Origin: Cellulomonas sp. HZM
Lineage (GTDB): Bacteria > Actinomycetota > Actinomycetes > Actinomycetales > Cellulomonadaceae
NCBI RefSeq assembly: GCF_000708885.1
Contig: NZ_JEOE01000011.1
Coordinates: 1-64,000 of the forward strand
DNA: 64,000 nucleotides
Direction of reading: 5' to 3'
In this document: piece by piece, positions 35,502 to 45,018 of the stretch
Layout: each line of letters begins with the position of its first letter
How positions within the stretch are numbered: position 1 is the stretch's first letter
Notes under the pieces: model-generated
What the model saw: only the letters and a program-made list of their open reading frames with translations
What the model was told of the DNA's origin: nothing
The model's database searches: none
Translations under genes and position numbers: made by a program

Positions 35502-37694
35502 ATGACGGCCCCCTCGCTGCCCCCCGCAGCGCGCACGTACCCCGACGCCCCGCGCCTCGACCTCGTCGAGGACCTGCACGGCCACCTCGTCGCCGACCCC
35601 TACCGCTGGCTCGAGGACGCGGGCGCGGACGAGACGCGCGCGTGGTCGCACGAGCAGGACGATCTGTACGGGGCCCACCGCTCGACGTACCCCGACGAGG
35701 GGCCGTTCGCCTCGGCACGCCTCGTCGCCCGTCTGCACGAGCTGCTCGGTGCCGGCTTCGTCGGCACCCCTGCGTGGCGCGGCGACCGCAGGTTCTTCTC
35801 GCGGCGCGCGGGGGACCAGGAGCACGCCGTGGTGGTCGTGGCCGAGCCGGACGGCAGCGAGCGCGTGCTCGTCGACCCGATGGTGCTCGACCCCGCCGGG
35901 ACGACGACGCTCGACTCGTGGCAGCCCTCGAAGGAGGGCGATCTGCTCGCCTACCAGGTCTCGCACGGCGGCACCGAGGAGAGCGTCCTGCACGTGCTCG
36001 ATGTCGCCACGGGCGACCTCGTCGACGGCCCGATCGACCGCGCCCGCTACTCCCCCGTCGCCTGGCTCCCGGGGGGCGACGCGTTCTTCTACGTCCGGCG
36101 GCTCGCGCCCGACCGTGTCCCGGCCGACGAGCAGCAGTACCACCGCCGCGTGTGGCTGCACCGCGTCGGTGCGGACCCCGCCGAGGACGTCGAGGTGTTC
36201 GGCGCCGGTCTGGAGCTCACGAACTACTACGGCGTGTCCGTCTCGCGCGACGGTCGCTGGCTGATCGTCTCCGCCTCCGCCGGCACCGCACCGCGCACCG
36301 ACGTCTGGATCGCCGACCTCGACACGCCGGGCGTGCCCGAGCTCGAGGAGGTCGTCGTCGGCCTCGACGCCGAGACGGGCGCCTGGGTCGGCCGCGACGG
36401 ACGGCTGTGGGTCCACACCGACCTCGACGCGCCGCGCGGCAGGCTCGCCGTGACCGACCCGACGCGCCCAGGCGTGCGGCATTGGCGCACCGTGCTCGAG
36501 CAGGACGAGACGGCGGTGCTCGAGGGCGTGGCCTTCACCGACGACGGCGACCCCTCGGCGCCGACGCACCTGCTCGCGAGCTGGCGCCGGCACGCGGTGT
36601 CCGAGGTGACGGCGCACGACCCCGCCACGGGAGAACGGACCGGCGAGGTGACGCTGCCCGGTCTGGGGTCCGTCTCCGGGCTGGTCACCCGGCCCGAGGG
36701 CGGTCCGGACGTGTGGTTCACGTACACCGACCACACGACCGTGCCCGCGGTGCACCGGTACGACGCCAGGACCGGCCGCGTCGAGCTCTGGGCTTCGCCG
36801 CCCGGGACCGTCGCCGACGTACCGGACGTGCGCGTGCAGCAGGTCGAGGTCACCAGCGCCGACGGGACGACGGTCCGGGCCTTCGTCGTCGCGCGCGCGG
36901 ACGCCCTGGCCGACGACGGGACGCCGCTGTCCCCCGCACCGACCGTGCTCTACGGCTACGGCGGCTTCCAGATCTCGCTCGACCCCGCCTACTCCGCGTC
37001 CACGCTCGCATGGGTCGAGGCGGGCGGGGTGCACGTCGTCGCGAACCTGCGCGGCGGCGGCGAGGAGGGCGAGCGGTGGCACCGCGACGGGATGCGTGAG
37101 CACAAGCAGAACGTGTTCGACGACTTCCACGCGGTCGCACGGTGGCTCGTCGAGCACGGCTGGACCACGAGCGAGCAACTCGCCTGCTGGGGCGGTTCCA
37201 ACGGCGGCCTGCTCGTGGGCGCCGCGCTCACGCAGCAGCCCGAGCTGTTCGCCGCGGTGGTGTGCTCCGCGCCGCTGCTCGACATGGTGCGCTACCAGCG
37301 CTTCGGCCTGGGCGTGACGTGGACCGAGGAGTACGGCGACGCCGGCGACCCCGTCGAGCTCGGCTGGCTGCTCGGGTACTCGCCGTACCACCGCGTCGTC
37401 GACGGGACCCGCTACCCCGCGACGCTGTTCACCGTCTTCGAGGGAGACACGCGCGTCGACCCGTTGCACGCGCGCAAGCTCGCGGCGGCGCTGCAGGCCG
37501 CGACGAGCGGCGAGGCACCGGTGCTCGTGCGGCGCGAGACCGGCGTCGGGCACGGCGGGCGGTCGCTGTCGCGGACCGTGGGCCTCACCGCGGAGCAGCT
37601 GCAGTTCGTCGCCACGGCCACCGGGCTCGCCACGGCCACGGGGCTCGTCGCGGTCGCCGGGCACACCGCCGGGCACGACGGGGGTGCGGCATGA
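35502..37694 (+). CDS. Prolyl oligopeptidase family (S9) serine peptidase
   Basis: A 730-aa cytoplasmic S9A peptidase cutting short peptides after proline. The N-terminal segment and a seven-bladed beta-propeller (about residues 75-435) are followed by the alpha/beta-hydrolase domain. The catalytic Ser566 is in WGGSNGGLLVGAAL, the Asp in FEGDTRVDPLHARK and His684 in GVGHGGRS. YGYGGFQISLDPAYS forms the oxyanion side. The length is normal. Its TGA overlaps the ATG of the MscS-like gene (ATGA). No signal peptide is present. Confidence 0.93.
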   Translation: MTAPSLPPAARTYPDAPRLDLVEDLHGHLVADPYRWLEDAGADETRAWSHEQDDLYGAHRSTYPDEGPFASARLVARLHELLGAGFVGTPAWRGDRRFFSRRAGDQEHAVVVVAEPDGSERVLVDPMVLDPAGTTTLDSWQPSKEGDLLAYQVSHGGTEESVLHVLDVATGDLVDGPIDRARYSPVAWLPGGDAFFYVRRLAPDRVPADEQQYHRRVWLHRVGADPAEDVEVFGAGLELTNYYGVSVSRDGRWLIVSASAGTAPRTDVWIADLDTPGVPELEEVVVGLDAETGAWVGRDGRLWVHTDLDAPRGRLAVTDPTRPGVRHWRTVLEQDETAVLEGVAFTDDGDPSAPTHLLASWRRHAVSEVTAHDPATGERTGEVTLPGLGSVSGLVTRPEGGPDVWFTYTDHTTVPAVHRYDARTGRVELWASPPGTVADVPDVRVQQVEVTSADGTTVRAFVVARADALADDGTPLSPAPTVLYGYGGFQISLDPAYSASTLAWVEAGGVHVVANLRGGGEEGERWHRDGMREHKQNVFDDFHAVARWLVEHGWTTSEQLACWGGSNGGLLVGAALTQQPELFAAVVCSAPLLDMVRYQRFGLGVTWTEEYGDAGDPVELGWLLGYSPYHRVVDGTRYPATLFTVFEGDTRVDPLHARKLAAALQAATSGEAPVLVRRETGVGHGGRSLSRTVGLTAEQLQFVATATGLATATGLVAVAGHTAGHDGGAA

Positions 37695-38737
37695 GGTTCG
37701 CCCCGTCCCCCGACCCGAGCGCGACGCCCGGCGTGCTGCCGGACAAGGCGACGCCGAGCGGGCTCTGGGAGTGGTTCGTCGGCATCCCCCTGAACGTCAT
37801 CATCATCGTCGGCGTCAGCAGCGTCGTCCTGGCGCTGCTGCGTCGCGTCATCCGGACCGTGACCGACCACGTGGCCGAGGGCACCCCGATCGCGGCACGC
37901 GCCGGCCTGCAGGACACCGCCGTCGGGAGCGCGCTGCTCAAGGCCGACCCGCTCGCGACGGCGCGACGCGCGCAGCGTGCGCGCACGCTCGGCTCGGTGC
38001 TGCGCTCGACCGCGTCGATCCTCGTCGGCGCGATCGCGCTGTTCCTCGTGCTCGACCAGCTCGGCGTCAACATCGCGCCGTTCATCGCGTCCGCGGGCAT
38101 CGTCGGCGTCGCGCTCGGCTTCGGTGCGCAGAGCCTCGTGAAGGACTTCCTCACCGGGACGTTCATGCTGCTCGAGGACCAGTACGGCGTGGGCGACGTC
38201 GTCGACGTCGGCCCCGCCAACGGCACGGTCGAGGCAGTGACGCTGCGCGTGACGAAGGTGCGCGACGCCGACGGCACGCTCTGGTACGTCCCGAACGGGT
38301 CGATGGTGCGCGTCGGCAACAAGACGCAGGGCTGGTCGACCGCTGTCGTCGAGGTCGACGTCGACTACTTCGCGGACCTCGACGAGGTGCGCGCGCTGCT
38401 GCAGGAGGCCGCAGCCCGCGTGGTCGCCGACCCGCAGGTGGGGCCCGACGTGCAGGGCGAGCCCGTCATCACGGGCATCGAGCGGCTCAGCGCCGACTCG
38501 GTGACCCTGCGGCTCAAGATCCGCACGTCACCGGCGCGGCAGTGGGAGGTCGCCCGCGCGCTGCGGACGCAGACCCGCCACGTGCTCGAGGTCGCGGGCG
38601 TCCCGCTCGCGGGCCAGCGCGATGCGCTCGCCGCGCACCGCGAGCGGGTGGTGGCTCCTGCCGCGGACGAGCCGGGCGACGCGGCGGACCGTCCGGCAGC
38701 GCAGGAGGACGAGCCGACGGGGCCGGAACCCGCCTGA
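37691..38737 (+). CDS. MscS family mechanosensitive channel
   Basis: A 348-aa small-conductance mechanosensitive channel that releases solutes on hypo-osmotic shock. It has TM segments near residues 30-55 and 115-135 and the pore-lining TM3 IASAGIVGVALGFGAQSLVKDFLTG. The cytoplasmic beta domain, with GDVVDVGPANGTVEAVTLRVTKVRDADG, and an alpha/beta vestibule follow. An Ala/Pro/Glu-rich tail of about 45 residues extends the C-terminus. It overlaps the prolyl oligopeptidase gene by four bases and ends at a hairpin. Confidence 0.92.
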   Translation: MRFAPSPDPSATPGVLPDKATPSGLWEWFVGIPLNVIIIVGVSSVVLALLRRVIRTVTDHVAEGTPIAARAGLQDTAVGSALLKADPLATARRAQRARTLGSVLRSTASILVGAIALFLVLDQLGVNIAPFIASAGIVGVALGFGAQSLVKDFLTGTFMLLEDQYGVGDVVDVGPANGTVEAVTLRVTKVRDADGTLWYVPNGSMVRVGNKTQGWSTAVVEVDVDYFADLDEVRALLQEAAARVVADPQVGPDVQGEPVITGIERLSADSVTLRLKIRTSPARQWEVARALRTQTRHVLEVAGVPLAGQRDALAAHRERVVAPAADEPGDAADRPAAQEDEPTGPEPA

Positions 38738-38773
38738 GCCGGCCGGCGTCACGGACTGGCGTGACGGGCCGGC
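38738..38773. terminator. Terminator between mscS and EIIB gene
   Basis: GCCGGCC(GG)CGTCACG pairs with CGTGACGGGCCGGC around a GACTGG loop, giving 14 base pairs with a two-base bulge. It starts directly after the MscS stop and ends 15 bases before the convergent EIIB stop, so it can serve both genes. Confidence 0.7.
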
Positions 38774-38787
38774 CGTGACGGACTCGC

Positions 38788-39018
38788 TCAGCGCAGGGAG
38801 TCCAGCTCCGCGGCGAGGTTGTCCGCCTCGGGGCCGACGATGACCTGCACGATGCGACCCGAGCGCACGACACCGAACGCGCCGGACGCCTTGAGAGCGG
38901 CCTCGTCGACCAGCTGGGAGTCACCGACCTCGACCCGCAGCCGCGTGATGCAGGGCTCGAGGTCCACGACGTTCGAGTCGCCACCCAGCGCTGCGAGGAT
39001 CTGCTCTGCCTTGCTCAA
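38788..39018 (-). CDS. PTS EIIB component, glucose/N-acetylglucosamine type
   Basis: A 76-aa free-standing EIIB domain of the sugar phosphotransferase system. The phosphorylated Cys is in LEPCITRLRVEV, the PTS_EIIB consensus. In E. coli IIB it accepts phosphate from IIA and passes it to the sugar during import. It starts with TTG at 39018, with a good GGAG six bases away; there is no ATG or GTG alternative near. It is divergent from a PTS enzyme I gene. No EIIA or EIIC domain is nearby, so it must pair with a permease encoded elsewhere. Confidence 0.9.
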   Translation of the reverse strand: MSKAEQILAALGGDSNVVDLEPCITRLRVEVGDSQLVDEAALKASGAFGVVRSGRIVQVIVGPEADNLAAELDSLR

Positions 39019-39133
39019 CTGGACTCCTCTGTTCTGCCGGCGCGGGCTGGCCGCACGACGTTCGACGTCTCGTCAAGGGTAACGCTCGTCACGCCCTGCG
39101 CCGGACCGTCTCACGGACGGTCGTGCAGATGGG

Positions 39134-39156
39134 ACGACACGGCCGCGCCGTGTCGT
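39134..39156. promoter_or_regulatory. Inverted repeat upstream of enzyme I gene
   Basis: ACGACACGGC-CGC-GCCGTGTCGT is a perfect 10-bp inverted repeat 66 bases before the enzyme I start and 116 bases before the EIIB start. It may be an operator for a regulator controlling both PTS genes, or an mRNA hairpin in the enzyme I 5' region. Confidence 0.45.
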
Positions 39157-39221
39157 GCCTGCTGGCGCACGGGGCCGCCCGGGGACCAGACTGCGAGGAC
39201 TCGACGAGGAGGTCAGCACAG

Positions 39222-40913
39222 GTGAGCCCGCAGCCCCCCACGGTCGTCACCGGCATCGGCGTGAGCCCCGGCCGCGTCGCGGCCCCGGCCGTCCGCATGC
39301 CCGACCCGGTCCCCGAGCCGCCCGCCGGGCGCCGCCTGGCGCCGGGCACGGACCACGACGCCGAGGCCGCACGCATCGGCGAGGCCGCGGAGCGCGTCAA
39401 GGCCGGGCTCGACGAGCTCGCCGACCGCACCGAGGGCGACGCGGCCGACCTGCTGCGCACGACCGCGGCGATGGCCACCGACCCGACGCTGGTCGACGAC
39501 GCGGTCGCGCGCGTGATGTCCGACCACCTCGTGCCCGAGCGTGCCGTCTGGGAGGCCGCCGCGTCGGTCTCCGCGCAGTTCGAGGAGCTGGGCGGGCTGT
39601 TCGCGGAGCGCACGCGCGACGTCGCCGACGTCCGTGACCGCCTCGTCGCGGAGCTCACCGGCCGTGCCGCACCCGGCGTGCCCGAGCGCGACCAGCCGTT
39701 CGTGCTCGTCGCGGTGGACCTCGCGCCCGCCGTCGTCGCGACGATGGACACCGACCGCGTGCTCGCGATCGCCACCGCCGAGGGCGGACCGACGGCGCAC
39801 ACCGCGATACTCGCGCGCGCCCGCGGCGTCCCGGCGGTCGTCGCGGCACGCGGGCTGCTCGACGGCCTGGCCGACGGCGCGACGGTGGTGGTCGACGGGA
39901 GCGCCGGCACCGTGACGCTGGACCCCTCGGACGACGACGTCGCCGCGGCGCGCGCGCTCGCCGCGCTGGTCCGTACCTTCACCGGTCCGGGCCGTACCGC
40001 GGACGGCCACCACGTCGAGCTCCTCGCGAACGTGGGCGACCCGGGCGCGGCCGAGTCGGCGGCCGAGGCCGGTGCCGAGGGCGTCGGTCTGTTCCGCACC
40101 GAGTTCGAGTTCCTCGACCGCTCCGAGGCGCCGTCGGTCGCGGAGCAGGTGCGCGAGTACCGCCGCGTCTTCGCGGCGTTCCCGGACCGCAAGGTGGTGA
40201 TCCGCACGCTCGACGCGGGCGCCGACAAGCCGATGCCGTTCGTCGCGGGCGACCCCGAGGTCAACCCGGCGCTCGGTGTGCGCGGCCTGCGCACGGCGGC
40301 CGTGCACCCGGACATCCTCGAGGACCAGCTCGTCGCGATCGCGACGGCCGCGCAGGCCGAGAGCGCGCACGTGTGGGTCATGGCCCCGATGGTCTCGACG
40401 GTCGACGAGGCGCAGGACTTCGTCGCCGCGTGCGCGCGGCACGGGCTCGAGCAGGCGGGCGTCATGGTCGAGGTGCCGAGCGCCGCGCTGATGTCCGGGC
40501 CGATCCTCGCGCACGCGCGGTTCGCGTCGATCGGCACCAACGACCTCGTGCAGTACACGATGGCCGCCGACCGGCTCCTCGGCGCGGTCGCGCACCTGTC
40601 CCAGGCGTGGCAGCCCGCGGTGCTGCAGCTCGTCGCCGCGACCTGTCGCGGGGGTGCCGCGCAGGGACGGCCTGTCGGGGTGTGCGGCGAGGCGGCGGCC
40701 TCCCCAGCGATGGCCGTCGTGCTCGTCGGGCTCGGGGTCACGTCGCTGTCGATGACACCGCGCGCGCTGGCCGACGTCGCCGCCGTGCTCGAGACCGTGA
40801 CGCTCGACGAGTGCCGGCGCCTCGCGGGGCTCGCGCTCGCCGCGTCGTCGGCCGCGGACGCCCGGGCCGTCGTGCGCGACCAGCTGCCTGTTCTCGCCGA
40901 GCTGGGGCTGTAG
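39222..40913 (+). CDS. ptsI: PTS enzyme I (PEP-protein phosphotransferase)
   Basis: A 563-aa enzyme I, which takes phosphate from PEP and passes it to HPr. The phospho-His193 is in [12 protein letters not shown] (a Thr replaces the usual Ser before the His). The PEP-binding barrel shows [11 protein letters not shown], the Lys-Pro-Met-Pro region [24 protein letters not shown] and the C-terminal VCGEAAASP with the catalytic Cys. GTG 39222 has GAGGAGG upstream and starts just before the conserved [16 protein letters not shown]. It is divergent from the EIIB gene. No ptsH lies in the window. Confidence 0.93.
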   Translation: MSPQPPTVVTGIGVSPGRVAAPAVRMPDPVPEPPAGRRLAPGTDHDAEAARIGEAAERVKAGLDELADRTEGDAADLLRTTAAMATDPTLVDDAVARVMSDHLVPERAVWEAAASVSAQFEELGGLFAERTRDVADVRDRLVAELTGRAAPGVPERDQPFVLVAVDLAPAVVATMDTDRVLAIATAEGGPTAHTAILARARGVPAVVAARGLLDGLADGATVVVDGSAGTVTLDPSDDDVAAARALAALVRTFTGPGRTADGHHVELLANVGDPGAAESAAEAGAEGVGLFRTEFEFLDRSEAPSVAEQVREYRRVFAAFPDRKVVIRTLDAGADKPMPFVAGDPEVNPALGVRGLRTAAVHPDILEDQLVAIATAAQAESAHVWVMAPMVSTVDEAQDFVAACARHGLEQAGVMVEVPSAALMSGPILAHARFASIGTNDLVQYTMAADRLLGAVAHLSQAWQPAVLQLVAATCRGGAAQGRPVGVCGEAAASPAMAVVLVGLGVTSLSMTPRALADVAAVLETVTLDECRRLAGLALAASSAADARAVVRDQLPVLAELGL

Positions 40914-40954
40914 CGCGGTCCGGCGGGTGCGCCGCCACGTGTGAGGATGTCCGC

Positions 40955-41338
40955 GTGAGAGCGGACTCCTTCTACGAGGCGGTCGGCGGGCACGCGACGT
41001 TCGTCGCGCTCGTCGACGAGTTCTACCGCGGCGTGGCCGACGACGAGGTGCTGCGCCCGATGTACCCCGAGGCGGATCTGGGTCCCGCGGCCGAGCGCCT
41101 GACCCTGTTCCTCGAGCAGTACTGGGGCGGGCCGACGACGTACTCCGAGCAGCGCGGCCACCCGCGGCTGCGCATGCGGCACGCACCGTTCAAGGTCAAC
41201 CCGGACGCGCGCGACCGGTGGCTCGCGCACATGCGCACCGCGGTCGACTCGCTCGACCTCGCGCCGCTGCACCGCGCCGAGCTGTGGGACTACCTCGAGC
41301 GGGCCGCGCACTCGATGCTCAACACGTTCGAGGACTGA
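40955..41338 (+). CDS. glbO: Truncated haemoglobin, group II (GlbO type)
   Basis: A 127-aa globin with the 2-on-2 fold. [37 protein letters not shown] covers helices A to B and the CD region. The proximal His is in [22 protein letters not shown], and the conserved Trp that follows in GWLxxM-like position fits group II. Such proteins bind oxygen and may detoxify NO or peroxide. GTG 40955 is the start. It follows ptsI after 41 bases and precedes a TesB thioesterase; no regulatory link is evident. Confidence 0.92.
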   Translation: MRADSFYEAVGGHATFVALVDEFYRGVADDEVLRPMYPEADLGPAAERLTLFLEQYWGGPTTYSEQRGHPRLRMRHAPFKVNPDARDRWLAHMRTAVDSLDLAPLHRAELWDYLERAAHSMLNTFED

Positions 41339-41393
41339 CGTCCCAGCGCGTGGCCGGCACGGCCCCGAGCCGCGCGCATGGCAGGCTCGGCAC

Positions 41394-42263
41394 ATGACCG
41401 ACGCGCCTCGCGACCCGATGGCCCCCGTGCTCGCCGTGCTCGACGTGGAGCGCGACCCGTCGTCGCCCGACGTGTTCTCCGGCACGAGCCTGCCGCAGCC
41501 CAACGGCCGCGTGTTCGGCGGCCAGGTGCTCGCGCAGTCGCTGCTCGCCGCGGGGCGCACGGTCGAGGAGGACCGGCTGCCGCACTCGCTGCACGGCTAC
41601 TTCCTGCGGGCGGGCGACGTGCGCGAGCCCATCACGTTCGCGGTCGAGCGCCTGCGCGACGGCCGGTCGTTCACCGCGCGCCGGACCCACGCGCTCCAGG
41701 GTGGCGCGGCGATCCTGTCGATGATCACGTCCTTCCAGGAGCGTCAGGACGGCGTCGAGTACGCCGACCCGATGCCGTCCGACGTGCCGCCGCCCGAGCA
41801 GGTTCCCTCCGCGATGGACCTCCTGTCGGGCATCGACCACCCCGTCGCGAAGTTCTGGACGCAGGAGGCGGCGTTCGACGTACGGCACGTCGGTGGCTCG
41901 ATCTACCTGGGCCCGGCCGCCGAGCGCGACGGGCGCCAGCTGGTGTGGTTCCGCTCGCGCGGTCCCCTCCCCGACGACCAGCTGCTGCACCGCGCGCTGC
42001 TGGCGTACGCGTGCGACCAGGTGATGCTCGAGCCGGTGCTGCGCCGCACGGGCGAGTCCTGGGTCAGCCCGGGGCTGTCGATCGCGTCGCTCGACCACGC
42101 GATGTGGTGGCACCGAGATGTACGAGTGGACGACTGGCTCCTGTACGTCCAGTCGTCGCCCTCGGCGCAGGGCGGGCGCGGGCTCGGCGCCGCGCGCGTC
42201 TTCACGCGTGACGGGGACCTCGTGGCGTCGGTCGCGCAGGAGGGCATGGTGCGGGTTCCCTAG
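41394..42263 (+). CDS. tesB: Acyl-CoA thioesterase II
   Basis: A 289-aa double-hotdog thioesterase that hydrolyses acyl-CoA to free acid and CoA. The first hotdog contains GRVFGGQVLAQSL and LPHSLHGYFLRAGD. The second contains ASLDHAMWWHRD with the catalytic Asp, then LLYVQSSPSAQGGRGLG with the Gln/Ser residues. Length and order match TesB. ATG 41394 is supported by conservation of the segment VLDVERDPSSPDVFSG soon after it. It stands alone by spacing. Confidence 0.93.
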   Translation: MTDAPRDPMAPVLAVLDVERDPSSPDVFSGTSLPQPNGRVFGGQVLAQSLLAAGRTVEEDRLPHSLHGYFLRAGDVREPITFAVERLRDGRSFTARRTHALQGGAAILSMITSFQERQDGVEYADPMPSDVPPPEQVPSAMDLLSGIDHPVAKFWTQEAAFDVRHVGGSIYLGPAAERDGRQLVWFRSRGPLPDDQLLHRALLAYACDQVMLEPVLRRTGESWVSPGLSIASLDHAMWWHRDVRVDDWLLYVQSSPSAQGGRGLGAARVFTRDGDLVASVAQEGMVRVP

Positions 42264-42345
42264 CACGGCCGGCTCGTGCGCGGTCCGCCCCGCCCCGGTG
42301 CCGCCCGCCGTGCGGGCGCCGTCGCGGCGGGTGACACTGCGGGAC

Positions 42346-43347
42346 ATGGTGCGGCTGCGGCGTGTACGGATCGACTCCCCCGGATGGTCACGGAGCAGAC
42401 GCGGCAGCTCGTTCGTGTACCTGGACCTCGACGCGGTGCGCATCGTCGACGAGCAGCACCTCGAGCGCATCGTCGGCCTCGCCATCCCACCCGCATGGAC
42501 GGACGTGTGGATCTGCCCGCTGCCGAACGGCCACATCCAGGCCGCCGGGCTGGACGCCGCCGAACGCCGCCAGTACCTGTACCACCAGCAGTGGCGCGTG
42601 CGCCGCGACCGGCTCAAGCACGACCACGTGCTCGACGTGGCCCGCCGGCTGCCCGCAGCGCGCCGGCGGGTCCGTCGCGACCTCGAGCTCGACGGCTTCG
42701 GGCGCGAGAAGGTGCTCGCGCTCGCGTTCCGGCTGCTCGACCTCGCATACCTGCGTGTCGGCGGCGAGGGGTACGCGAGCAAGCACGGCTCGTACGGGCT
42801 CGCGACGCTCCTGCGTGAGCACGTCACGGTGCTGCCGCCGGCGCACGATGGCGACGAGGGGCGCGTGCACCTGCACTTCCCGGCGAAGTCGGGCCAGGTG
42901 CGCGACACGGTCGTCGAGGACGACGACGTGGCACGCCTCGGCCGTGCGCTCGTGCGGCGCAGCGACGACGGACCGGAGCTGCTCGCGTGGCGCGACGACG
43001 ACGGCACGTGGCACGACGTCACGAGCGCCGACGTGTCGTCGTACGTCAAGCAGCGGCTGGGCGACGACGCGAGCGCGAAGGACTTCCGCACGTGGCACGC
43101 GACGGTGCTGGCCGCACGCGGCCTCGCGGACGCCGGACCTCCCCCGGGCTCCGAGCGCGCGCGGCGTCGTGTCGCGACGGCGGTCGTCACGGATGTCGCC
43201 GACGAGCTCGGCAACACGCCCGCGGTGTGCCGCGCGTCGTACATCGACCCGCGCCTGTTCGACCTGTGGGAGCACGGCGAGACCATCCGCGCGACGAGGT
43301 CGCAGCACGTCGCCGAGCGGCGCACGCTCGAGCTGCTCGGCGGCTGA
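42346..43347 (+). CDS. DNA topoisomerase IB
   Basis: A 333-aa poxvirus-like type IB topoisomerase, which relaxes supercoils through a 3'-phosphotyrosyl intermediate. The catalytic Tyr299 is in VCRASYIDPRLFDLW. Other core residues are in RVRRDRLKHDHVLD, ASKHGSYGLATLL, KSGQVRDTVV and KDFRTWHATVLAARGL with the Arg and His. Bacterial enzymes of this group occur widely in actinobacteria and are usually non-essential. ATG 42346 begins Met-Val-Arg-Leu-Arg-Arg-Val; a GTG at 42331 would add five residues. Confidence 0.93.
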   Translation: MVRLRRVRIDSPGWSRSRRGSSFVYLDLDAVRIVDEQHLERIVGLAIPPAWTDVWICPLPNGHIQAAGLDAAERRQYLYHQQWRVRRDRLKHDHVLDVARRLPAARRRVRRDLELDGFGREKVLALAFRLLDLAYLRVGGEGYASKHGSYGLATLLREHVTVLPPAHDGDEGRVHLHFPAKSGQVRDTVVEDDDVARLGRALVRRSDDGPELLAWRDDDGTWHDVTSADVSSYVKQRLGDDASAKDFRTWHATVLAARGLADAGPPPGSERARRRVATAVVTDVADELGNTPAVCRASYIDPRLFDLWEHGETIRATRSQHVAERRTLELLGG

Positions 43348-43398
43348 AGCCGTCCCGCTGCGGGTGCGGGCACGGCCCGGCGCACGCAGACTGCCCGG

Positions 43399-45018
43399 AT
43401 GGAACCGACGCTCGAGCCCCGCACGGCCGCCGCGACGCTCGTCGGCCTGGTGCCGGGCACCGGACCCGATGGCCGACCGCGACCCGACGCGCCGCTCGCC
43501 GCCGTCACGGGCGTCACGGGGTACGTCGGGGGCAGGCTCGTGCCGGAGCTGCTCGCCGCCGGGTACCGAGTGCGCGCGATCGCCCGCAACCCCGACCGCC
43601 TGCGTGGGCGCGACTGGTACGACCAGGTCGACGTGGTCCGTGCCGACGCGGGCGAGCCGGCGCAGATCGCGGCCGCACTCGCTGGCGCGGACGTCGCCTA
43701 CTACCTCATCCACGCGCTCGGCTCGGGACGCTCGTTCGAGCAGCGCGACCGGCACACGGCCCTCGTGTTCTCGCAGGCCGCGCGCGAGGCGGGGGTGGGC
43801 CGGATCGTGTACCTCGGTGGCCTCTACCCCGAGGGCGAGGAGCTCTCGCCGCACCTGGCCTCGCGCACCGAGGTCGGCGAGATCCTGCTCGCGTCGGGCG
43901 TCCCGACGACCGTGCTGCGCGCCGCCGTCATCCTCGGGTCGGGTTCCGCGTCGTTCGAGATGATGCGCTACCTCACCGAGCGGCTGCCCGCGATGACCGT
44001 GCCGCGCTGGGTGGACAACCGCATCCAGCCGATCGCCGTGCGGGACGTGCTGCGCTACCTCGTCGGGTCGGCGTCCATGCCGCCGGACGTCAGCCGCGGC
44101 TTCGACATCGGCGGACCGGACGTGCTGACGTACCGCGAGATGATGCAGCGCTACGCCGAGGCCGAGGGGCTGCCCCGACGGGTGATCGTGGGCGTCGGCG
44201 TGCTGACGCCCCGCCTCTCGAGCCTGTGGGTCTCGCTCGTGACGCCGGTCCCCGGAGGCCTCGCGCGGCCGCTCGTCGAGTCGCTCGTGCACGAGGTGGT
44301 GTGCGACGAGCACGACATCGCGCGCCACGTCCCCGACCCGCCCGACGGGCTCGTCGGCTTCGACCTCGCGGTGCGGCTCGCGCTGCAGCGGATCCAGGAG
44401 GCCGCGGTCAGCACGCGCTGGTCGTCGGCCGCGCTGGCCGGGGCCCCGAGCGACCCGCTGCCGAGCGACCCCGACTGGGCGGGCGGCTCGCTGTACGTCG
44501 ACGAGCGCTCCGAGCAGGTCGACGCGTCCCCGGCGGCGCTGTGGCGCGTGGTCGAGGCCGTCGGCGGTGAGCGCGGGTGGTACTCGTGGGCGCTCGCGTG
44601 GCGCGTGCGGGGGGTGCTCGACCGGTTCGTCGGGGGCCCGGGCCTGCGTCGCGGGCGGCGGGACCCGGGACGGCTGCTGGTCGACGACGCGGTGGACTTC
44701 TGGCGTGTCGAGGCGATCGAGCCGGGGCGGCTGCTGCGCCTGCGGGCCGAGATGCGGCTCCCCGGACTTGCGTGGCTCGAGCTGCGCGTGGACGGTTCCG
44801 ACGACCCGCTCGTCGGGCCGACGACGTTCACGCAGCGCGCGCTGTTCCACCCGCACGGGCTCGCCGGCCAGCTCTACTGGTGGTCCGTGTACCCGTTCCA
44901 CGGGGTGGTGTTCGGCGGCATGCAGCGCAACATCGCGAGCGCGGCGGAGCGGGCCGAGGCGGCGCGCACGGACCGTCCGGCCCGGGGGCCGGGCCTCAGC
45001 GCCGACGACGGAACGTGA
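43399..45018 (+). CDS. SDR family oxidoreductase with DUF2867 domain
   Basis: A 539-aa fusion. The N-terminal NAD(P)-binding domain begins AAVTGVTGYVGGRLVPELLAAGYRVRAIARNPDRL, the extended/atypical SDR type (NmrA-like). The C-terminal half (about 355-530) is a DUF2867 domain with EQVDASPAALWRVVEAVGGERGWYSW, LRRGRRDP and the ending QLYWWSVYPFHGVVFGGM. Such fusions occur in many actinobacteria and cyanobacteria without a proven reaction; the DUF2867 part resembles START-like ligand-binding proteins. Its last 23 bases overlap the 3' end of the convergent thioesterase gene. Confidence 0.9.
   Translation: MEPTLEPRTAAATLVGLVPGTGPDGRPRPDAPLAAVTGVTGYVGGRLVPELLAAGYRVRAIARNPDRLRGRDWYDQVDVVRADAGEPAQIAAALAGADVAYYLIHALGSGRSFEQRDRHTALVFSQAAREAGVGRIVYLGGLYPEGEELSPHLASRTEVGEILLASGVPTTVLRAAVILGSGSASFEMMRYLTERLPAMTVPRWVDNRIQPIAVRDVLRYLVGSASMPPDVSRGFDIGGPDVLTYREMMQRYAEAEGLPRRVIVGVGVLTPRLSSLWVSLVTPVPGGLARPLVESLVHEVVCDEHDIARHVPDPPDGLVGFDLAVRLALQRIQEAAVSTRWSSAALAGAPSDPLPSDPDWAGGSLYVDERSEQVDASPAALWRVVEAVGGERGWYSWALAWRVRGVLDRFVGGPGLRRGRRDPGRLLVDDAVDFWRVEAIEPGRLLRLRAEMRLPGLAWLELRVDGSDDPLVGPTTFTQRALFHPHGLAGQLYWWSVYPFHGVVFGGMQRNIASAAERAEAARTDRPARGPGLSADDGT

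Noticed and set aside
33264-37676. 1470-codon minus-strand frame
   Set aside because: Only the part from 35390 is MalQ; the extension is antisense to the prolyl oligopeptidase gene.
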